DNA from: Lachnospiraceae bacterium
Lineage (GTDB): Bacteria; Bacillota; Clostridia; Lachnospirales; Lachnospiraceae
Direction: 5' to 3'
Length of the DNA: 7,421 nt
Assembly (NCBI GenBank): GCA_017651385.1
Contig: JAGCCY010000233.1
Coordinates: 1 to 7,421, forward strand
Shown: positions 1-3,972 of the stretch, piece after piece
Position numbering within the stretch: position 1 is the first letter of the stretch
Layout of the letters: each line of letters begins with the position of its first letter
Made by a program: the position numbers and the translations under genes
The notes under the pieces: model-generated
Seen by the model: only the letters and a program-made list of their open reading frames with translations
Databases searched by the model: none
What the model was told of the DNA's origin: nothing

Positions 1-107
1 ATGCCCATCAACTTCTCCGATGAGCTCTTGAAGGCATCTTAGACAGGACTTCAGAGGATCGCTACATGCGCAGCTAACTTGAAGTTCAATATCGAGAGCG
101 ATGCTAG
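1..107. other. Left-edge segment of uncertain identity
   Basis: This stretch follows the point where the coiled-coil gene seems to lose its natural continuation. On the minus strand the gene's own frame runs into a TGA at 51-53, while another minus frame stays open to the window edge but reads as an unrecognised cysteine-containing peptide. The plus strand has stops at 40-42 and 116-118 in its first frame. A small palindrome, AACTT-G-AAGTT, is centred on position 81. GGATC at 56-60 and GATCC at 107-111 form a loose outer inverted pair. I do not recognise a gene or RNA here. It may be rearranged sequence, a degraded gene end, or an assembly-edge artefact. Confidence 0.3.
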
Positions 108-452
108 ATCCCTGTAACGTCTTTTAAGAGCAAGATAACTGTTTACGCCCGCAAAAAGAGTACCCGCAAGATCTTCGTACGCTTCGGTCGAATAATATTT
201 TCTGTCGGCATTCTTCTCGGCATTGAACATATCACGCTCGCGCTGAAGCTTCTTTCTGTCTGCTTCAAGCGACGCATATCCGCTTTTTAAGATCTCCATT
301 TTCTTGTCAAAGAAAAGTTCGTCGGCTTCCATACGCTCGCGTTCTTTGCTTATGCGCTTTTCCTCGTGCCTGAGCCACTCCATGCACTCAAGAAGACTTT
401 CCGCATCGCCTTTATTCAATAATTCTTCAAATTCTTCGTTGCTTTTATACAC
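51..452 (-). CDS. Coiled-coil protein of unknown function, C-terminus probably altered
   Basis: A 133-residue soluble, highly charged protein with no signal peptide or membrane segment. Residues ~25-80 are rich in Glu, Lys and Arg and should form a coiled coil. This is followed by a segment (~86-116) with the motif LALKRRYRDL. From memory, Clostridia proteins with this segment continue into a J-domain-like helix and an HPD motif. Here the reading instead turns into an unrelated hydrophobic tail (residues 117-133) and stops, so the gene is likely frameshifted, rearranged or cut at this point. The start is GTG at 452, because an upstream ATG in another frame stops at once. A GAGG lies 13 bases upstream, inside the end of the GerW-family gene, whose stop is only 2 bases away, so translation is probably coupled. 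It is the last gene of the left operon. Function is unknown. Confidence 0.6.
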   Translation of the reverse strand: MYKSNEEFEELLNKGDAESLLECMEWLRHEEKRISKERERMEADELFFDKKMEILKSGYASLEADRKKLQRERDMFNAEKNADRKYYSTEAYEDLAGTLFAGVNSYLALKRRYRDLASLSILNFKLAAHVAIL

Positions 453-454
453 GA

Positions 455-883
455 TTATTCATTTTCCTCGGGGAAAGCAGCCTTTAAAACATCTTCGTCG
501 TCAGGCATATTCTTCTTAGCTGTAAACTTATCTATAACATCGGGAACCATATCAAGGATCTTGGTGATCGTATCCTGATTCTTGACATTTACAAGCTTGG
601 TCTGCCCGTTTTTGATAACAAGTACTGCGCTCGGAGACATTTTACCGGAAAGACCGCCGCCACCGCCGCCTTTATTGCTGCCCTTTTCATTCTTGCCAAG
701 CGAAGCACCCGCTCCGATACCGAAGCTTACATCCACAAGCGGGACTATTATAACATCACCTATGTGCGTTGCCTCACCCACAACCGTCTTTGTGGCAAGT
801 ACCGCATCCATGCCTCCCAAAAGAGAATCGATAATGGTACTTACATTATTCTTGTCCTTTTTCTCAATATTGTTGTTTTCCAT
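455..883 (-). CDS. gerW: GerW/YtfJ family protein (Spore_YtfJ)
   Basis: A small cytoplasmic protein of 142 residues, close to the ~150 of Bacillus YtfJ (GerW), which is known to be needed for normal spore germination. The family signature is clear: a TVVGEATHIGDVIIVPLVDV strand region, then VSFGIGAGAS, a glycine-rich loop (six Gly in a row at ~74-79), and a final β-rich stretch with PSAVLVI and TKLVNV. The ATG at 883 is preferred over the in-frame ATG at 889 because GAGGG (890-894) abuts the first but sits 6 bases from the second. The gene lies 13 bases after the DUF2953 gene, the same partnership as ytfI-ytfJ in Bacillus. The biochemical activity of the family is not established, and relatives occur in Clostridia not known to sporulate, so a spore role here is inferred. 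Confidence 0.9.
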   Translation of the reverse strand: MENNNIEKKDKNNVSTIIDSLLGGMDAVLATKTVVGEATHIGDVIIVPLVDVSFGIGAGASLGKNEKGSNKGGGGGGLSGKMSPSAVLVIKNGQTKLVNVKNQDTITKILDMVPDVIDKFTAKKNMPDDEDVLKAAFPEENE

Positions 884-889
884 ATACAT

Positions 890-894
890 CCCTC
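890..894 (-). promoter_or_regulatory. Ribosome binding site of the GerW-family gene
   Basis: GAGGG on the minus strand. It touches the ATG at 889 and is 6 bases from the ATG at 883, which is why the downstream ATG was chosen as start. Confidence 0.65.
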
Positions 895-896
895 AT

Positions 897-1886
897 TCAA
901 TCCACCGATCTTAACATACCGATGAGTTTTTTGATATTTTTATTGAACCATACTCTTATGAACACGACCACAAGAGTGATGATGAATATCCTGCCTTTTG
1001 CATCGGCCTTAACATCTATTACCGGATCGTCAAAATCAGCGGTTATATGTATGTGATCACCGATAAAATATATGAGCGAGCCGTAGATCGCAGCCACCTT
1101 TCCCGTGGTCGCCGGATCGTCGAAGCCGAGTGTTCCGTCTATATTCCATCTTTTAGGAAGAACCGCTTTTAAAAGCTTTGCGATCTGCTTTTTACAAAGT
1201 TCAAAAGAGTTTTTAAAGCTGTCCGACTTTATGATCTCAATATACGCTTTAAGTTTATCATAAAAACTTTTGCTTGTTGAGTCCTTTTTCTCTTCCCCGG
1301 ATCTCTCCGGCTTATCGTCCTTGAATTTATGCTTTTTCTTTTCTTTTACGGTTTCCTTATCTTGTTCCTCTTTAACCTCTTCTTTAAGTTCTTCTTCGGG
1401 CTTCTCTTTGGATTCTTCTTTGGGCTCTTCTTTGGCTTCCTCTTTTGCCTCTTCTTCAGGCTTTTGTGTTACGGCCTCTTTGATCTCTTCTTTTTGATCC
1501 GGAATCGATAAAGCCTCTTCTTTTATGCTTTCCGATGAAGATCCGCTTAAATCGGGTAACGAAATACTTTCCGGATCGAATATGTAATCTTCATCTTCTT
1601 CCGTTTCTTCATCGTAAAGATCCTTTTTCTTTTTCTTCTTATTAAATCTTATACCGAAGATCTTTATTATGAGATTGTCTTCTTCCTTTAAAAGGTATCT
1701 GACCGAAACGATATGCAAAAGCCAGGTGACTTTTGCAAAAGCATCATAATCCTTTTCTTTGTAATAGCCGTTTCCCTCATATCTTATCGGGACAAACAAC
1801 ACAAGGAGCAGGATAAATAGGGCCAGTCCCAGTATCGATAACAAAACGATGCCGATCACTTTTAATACCGTAAGAAATACAGCCAT
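897..1886 (-). CDS. DUF2953 membrane protein (YtfI-like)
   Basis: A 329-residue protein. An N-terminal membrane helix (~4-33) is followed by the DUF2953 N-terminal part, including FAKVTWLLHIVSVRYL and IKIFGIRF. A long acidic and Lys/Glu-rich insertion (~85-205) comes next. The conserved C-terminal DUF2953 half then has LPKRWNIDGTLGFDDPATTG and DHIHITADFDDPVID, and ends in a second hydrophobic helix (~299-315). It is longer than the ~200-230 residues I would expect for the family, and the low-complexity insert accounts for the difference. ATG at 1886 is chosen over GTG at 1889 because AGGAGG lies 7 bases from the ATG but only 4 from the GTG. It shares one base with the upstream stop (TGATG), so translation is probably coupled. 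DUF2953 genes commonly neighbour ytfJ/gerW. The molecular function is unknown; membrane anchoring and a link to GerW are inferred. Confidence 0.87.
   Translation of the reverse strand: MAVFLTVLKVIGIVLLSILGLALFILLLVLFVPIRYEGNGYYKEKDYDAFAKVTWLLHIVSVRYLLKEEDNLIIKIFGIRFNKKKKKKDLYDEETEEDEDYIFDPESISLPDLSGSSSESIKEEALSIPDQKEEIKEAVTQKPEEEAKEEAKEEPKEESKEKPEEELKEEVKEEQDKETVKEKKKHKFKDDKPERSGEEKKDSTSKSFYDKLKAYIEIIKSDSFKNSFELCKKQIAKLLKAVLPKRWNIDGTLGFDDPATTGKVAAIYGSLIYFIGDHIHITADFDDPVIDVKADAKGRIFIITLVVVFIRVWFNKNIKKLIGMLRSVD
1353..1460 (-). repeat. Degenerate Lys/Glu tandem repeat inside the DUF2953 gene
   Basis: Imperfect 12-base units on the minus strand encode a four-residue pattern of the type (A/P/S/V)KEE, for example KEEAKEEPKEESKEKPEEEL. 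The pattern covers about 35 residues in the middle of the charged insert. The units vary in sequence, so this is an older or selected coding repeat rather than a fresh expansion. The peptide is likely a flexible or helical spacer. Confidence 0.7.
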
Positions 1887-2200
1887 CACATTACCTCCTC
1901 TTCATAGAAGGGTAACGCTTTTATAAGATCGGGTTTTCCAAACTTCTTTATCGAGATATCGGCCAAGACCCTTATGAACTCGAAGGCTTCCTTTTTATTC
2001 TTAAATATTGCCACGATATCGATATCCAAAGCATTTAAGTCCGGCTGTACAAACTCGGCTGCGGGATATATTTCAAGAGTCCCTTTGTTGTCGGCCACAA
2101 GGAAGCAATTTAACACAGGCTTTTTATTATTCAATTTTTTTATTATATCGGAAGAGTTTTTGATGTCTTTTCCGATGATCATAAAATCGTTAAAAGTCAC
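1886..2200 (-). CDS. Small protein of unknown function, first gene of the left operon
   Basis: A 104-residue protein I do not recognise. It is soluble, with no membrane segment. Apparent alternation of strands and helices (LNCFLVADNKGTLEIYPA, then DIDIVAIFKNKKEAFEFIRVLADI) suggests a compact α/β fold. The start is GTG at 2200, since the overlapping ATG one base upstream reads straight into TGA. GGAGG at 2205-2209 is 4 bases away, slightly close. A later ATG (codon 7) has no better site. Its stop shares one base with the DUF2953 start, tying it to that operon. Codon choice and composition match the neighbours, so it looks like a genuine resident gene. A role alongside DUF2953 and GerW is possible only by association. 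Confidence 0.7.
   Translation of the reverse strand: MTFNDFMIIGKDIKNSSDIIKKLNNKKPVLNCFLVADNKGTLEIYPAAEFVQPDLNALDIDIVAIFKNKKEAFEFIRVLADISIKKFGKPDLIKALPFYEEEVM
1894..1899 (-). promoter_or_regulatory. Ribosome binding site of the DUF2953 gene
   Basis: AGGAGG on the minus strand, within the last codons of the upstream gene and 7 bases before the ATG at 1886. It decides between the GTG (1889) and ATG (1886) starts. Confidence 0.75.
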
Positions 2201-2204
2201 ATTG

Positions 2205-2209
2205 CCTCC
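2205..2209 (-). promoter_or_regulatory. Ribosome binding site of the first left-operon gene
   Basis: GGAGG on the minus strand, 4 bases from the GTG start at 2200. Its presence supports the GTG despite the short spacing. Confidence 0.6.
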
Positions 2210-2243
2210 GAAGTAAATACAGACAACTTAGATTTTCTTTTAA

Positions 2244-2253
2244 ATAATAACAC
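2244..2253 (-). promoter_or_regulatory. Candidate extended -10 promoter for the left operon
   Basis: On the minus strand GTGTTATTAT contains an extended -10 (TG, one base, TATTAT; one mismatch to consensus). The A/T-rich stretch 16-18 bases upstream has no good -35 hexamer. Transcription from here would begin near 2237 and give a leader of about 37 bases ending in the GGAGG site. It is placed correctly for the operon running to position 51. Confidence 0.4.
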
Positions 2254-2279
2254 GATTTGTCCTTATTAAAAAGAAAATA

Positions 2280-2310
2280 TTAACACTTAAGACACAATAT
2301 ATGATAAAAT
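2280..2310 (+). promoter_or_regulatory. Candidate promoter for the HD-GYP gene
   Basis: TTAACA at 2280-2285 (one mismatch to the -35 consensus) precedes TGATAAAAT at 2302-2310, an extended -10 with TAAAAT and 19 bases between hexamers. An alternative GATAAA at 2303 gives 17 bases. The predicted leader is about 70 bases, in which I see no clear riboswitch fold. This is the best sigma-A-like match in the divergent intergenic region on this strand. Confidence 0.4.
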
Positions 2311-2373
2311 GTATCTGTAATATGGAGTTTTACGATAACGATTAATCCGACTAAATCAACGTACTGTATGCAC

Positions 2374-2378
2374 GGAGG
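2374..2378 (+). promoter_or_regulatory. Ribosome binding site of the HD-GYP gene
   Basis: GGAGG with 8 bases to the ATG at 2387. This favours 2387 over the next in-frame ATG two codons later. Confidence 0.75.
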
Positions 2379-2386
2379 ATCCGGTC

Positions 2387-3439
2387 ATGAAAATGGTCGC
2401 TGTTATGGCATTGAAACCCGGAATGGTTCTTGCCGATGATGTTCTTAACTTCAAGAATGAGCTTCTGTTTCCGGCAAATACGACTCTCGATGATATTGCC
2501 ATTGCCAAGTTAACACGTCATTCCATTATGTGTGTTGAGATCAAAGAAGAAGAAGACTTCGCGACGACACATTTTGAAAAGATCCGTGTAAGTGCGGGGT
2601 TTAAAAATTTCGAAAAGACATACAACGCTTATATCCCTCAGTACAAACGGATCATAGACGGTCTTATAAAAGAGGGCAAGCCTGTCGATAATGCCGAACT
2701 CATCGGTATATATTCCATTCTTGCCGGCTGTGCCAAAACAGGCGAATTATTACTTGATTATCTCTACAATATGCTTCCGTCCGAAGACGATCTTACATAC
2801 GCACATTGTCTTAACTCCGCTCTTATCGCCGGAGTTTTCGGAACATGGATCGGTCTTCCGAACGATCAGATGCTTACGCTCATCCAGTGCGGGTTCTTCT
2901 ATGATATAGGAAAGCTTCTTCTTCCCTACGAACTCATCTGGAAGCCTTCAAAACTTACCGACATGGAATTCGAACTTATGAAGACCCATACTCTTCAGGG
3001 CTTCATGATACTTAACAACAACGGTTTCAGCGACGATGTCAAGCAGGCCGCTTTAATGCATCATGAAAGATGTGACGGCAAAGGTTATCCTTCACATCTT
3101 AAGGAAGATCAGATCAATACCTATGCAAAATACATAAGTATCATAGACGCATACGAAGCAATGACTTCCGCCCGTACTTACAGACAGTCGCTTATTCCTT
3201 TCCAGGTGATCGAAAACTTTGAAAAGACCGAATCAAACTATTCGGCCATTGTGTTGAAACAGATATTAAGGCATATCGCCAATTCACAGCTGGGACTTAC
3301 GGTAAGGCTTTCCGATGAAAGACTTGCCGAGGTCATCCTTATCAATCAGGTTAAACTTTCAAGGCCTTTGCTCAAATGCGGGGATGAGATCATAGATCTG
3401 TCAAAAACTCCGAACCTTTCGATCGAGGCAGTATTATAG
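2387..3439 (+). CDS. HD-GYP domain protein with altered HD motif (cyclic-di-GMP phosphodiesterase-like)
   Basis: A 350-residue cytoplasmic protein. Residues 1-60 carry the LKPGMVLADDV element often found at the N-terminus of HD-GYP proteins. Residues ~135-285 form the HD-GYP domain. Visible family landmarks are His140, the DIGK stretch at 173-176, His201 (KTHTLQG), His225-His226 (MHHERCDGKGYP, GYP at 233-235), Asp254 (IIDAYEAMTSARTYR) and the RTYR end. The domain normally hydrolyses cyclic-di-GMP with a metal centre. In place of the first residue of the His-Asp pair there is Tyr172 (TAT, 2900-2902), so a metal ligand is missing while the others remain. The enzyme may be inactive, altered, or act as a binding protein. 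No membrane segment or receiver domain is present. It is transcribed alone, divergent from the GerW operon and convergent with the Nudix gene. Confidence 0.88.
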   Translation: MKMVAVMALKPGMVLADDVLNFKNELLFPANTTLDDIAIAKLTRHSIMCVEIKEEEDFATTHFEKIRVSAGFKNFEKTYNAYIPQYKRIIDGLIKEGKPVDNAELIGIYSILAGCAKTGELLLDYLYNMLPSEDDLTYAHCLNSALIAGVFGTWIGLPNDQMLTLIQCGFFYDIGKLLLPYELIWKPSKLTDMEFELMKTHTLQGFMILNNNGFSDDVKQAALMHHERCDGKGYPSHLKEDQINTYAKYISIIDAYEAMTSARTYRQSLIPFQVIENFEKTESNYSAIVLKQILRHIANSQLGLTVRLSDERLAEVILINQVKLSRPLLKCGDEIIDLSKTPNLSIEAVL

Positions 3440-3446
3440 AAAATCA

Positions 3447-3477
3447 AAACGGCAGGGATCAGTCTTCCCTGCCGTTT
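3447..3477. terminator. Bidirectional intrinsic terminator
   Basis: A perfect 12-bp stem, AAACGGCAGGGA (3447-3458) and TCCCTGCCGTTT (3466-3477), with a 7-base loop. On the minus strand it is followed by TTTTGATTTT, a good U-tract. On the plus strand the tract is weaker, TTTAATATGTTTTCTC. It lies between the ends of the convergent HD-GYP and Nudix genes and probably serves both. The last codons and stop of the Nudix gene form one arm and part of the loop. Confidence 0.85.
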
Positions 3478-3908
3478 AATATGTTTTCTCTTCTGATCTT
3501 TTTATATTCTTCATATGCTTTTTCAAGCACCTGCTTCTCATTTGCAAAATATAAAAGATGATATGCCTCGTGATATTTATAATATCCCGAATCTTCAAAA
3601 TATTCCGATCTTTGAGGTTTTGAGTAATAGTTCGGCGATTTCATCAGAAACCATCTGACATGCTTTTCTATCCGTCCGTCCGAACAGTTGAATTCAAAGC
3701 TCGTCTCATCTATATATTTGATTATTTCAGCTTTTGCTCCCGATTCTTCAAACACTTCGCGAAGTGCTGTCTCTTCATAAGTCTCTCCGTCTTCCATCGA
3801 TCCCTTCGGAAGTACCCATCCGGAATATCTGTCTCCGTAATTTTTATAAAGAAGCAGGATCTTGCCTTTGTGTATGACTATCCCGCCACAACTGGTTGTA
3901 TTTTTCAT
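3459..3908 (-). CDS. Nudix hydrolase
   Basis: A 149-residue cytoplasmic hydrolase for a nucleoside diphosphate linked to another group. The full Nudix box is present at residues ~36-58: GX5E (GSMEDGE), seven residues, then REVFEESGA, supplying the Mg-binding glutamates. It is preceded by SGWVLPKG, a form seen in Ap4A-hydrolase-like and MutT-like members. The substrate cannot be set from sequence. The C-terminal segment (SGYYKYHEAYHLLYF) resembles Lachnospiraceae Nudix proteins I recall. ATG at 3908 is chosen over an in-frame TTG at 3917 because homologues begin with a similar MK...SCGG. No strong Shine-Dalgarno site lies directly upstream of it, only GGA close by; AAGGGAAGG (3941-3949) lies 32 bases away, beyond a palindrome. 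The gene follows the SEDS-PBP gene by 64 bases and may be cotranscribed. Its end overlaps the terminator. Confidence 0.9.
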   Translation of the reverse strand: MKNTTSCGGIVIHKGKILLLYKNYGDRYSGWVLPKGSMEDGETYEETALREVFEESGAKAEIIKYIDETSFEFNCSDGRIEKHVRWFLMKSPNYYSKPQRSEYFEDSGYYKYHEAYHLLYFANEKQVLEKAYEEYKKIRRENILNGRED

Positions 3909-3919
3909 TTTTTCCAAAT

Positions 3920-3939
3920 ATTGTAAGTTGTCTTACAAT
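3920..3939. promoter_or_regulatory. 20-bp palindrome upstream of the Nudix gene
   Basis: Perfect 8-bp arms, ATTGTAAG and CTTACAAT, surround a 4-base centre (TTGT). It sits 11 bases before the Nudix ATG and just after a purine-rich Shine-Dalgarno-like stretch (3941-3949). As DNA it has the size and symmetry of a dimeric repressor operator. As RNA it would fold into a short A/U-rich hairpin. There is too little GC and no T-run for a good terminator. I cannot assign a regulator. Confidence 0.5.
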
Positions 3940-3972
3940 TCCTTCCCTTTAAAAGGTATACCCTAAAGATAC

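Noticed and set aside
582..914. Plus-strand proline-rich open frame
   Set aside because: It is antisense to the glycine-rich loop of the GerW-family gene, which shows clear family conservation; the run of Pro is just the complement of Gly codons.
1353..1460. CRISPR-like or mobile repeat
   Set aside because: The units are 12 bases, contiguous, variable and in frame with the DUF2953 protein, so they are coding repeats without spacers.
1270..1511. Plus-strand open frames rich in Ser, Leu and Phe
   Set aside because: They are the complement of the Lys/Glu repeat in the DUF2953 gene; low complexity on one strand keeps the other strand open. No ribosome binding site is seen.
2311..2386. Riboswitch, for example a cyclic-di-GMP sensor, in the HD-GYP leader
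   Set aside because: The leader is only about 70 bases and I could not find the paired stems or conserved core of a known class; it appears to be a plain leader.
3660..3926. Plus-strand open frame opposite the Nudix gene
   Set aside because: The Nudix box on the minus strand is unmistakable, and the plus frame has no recognisable domain or start signal.
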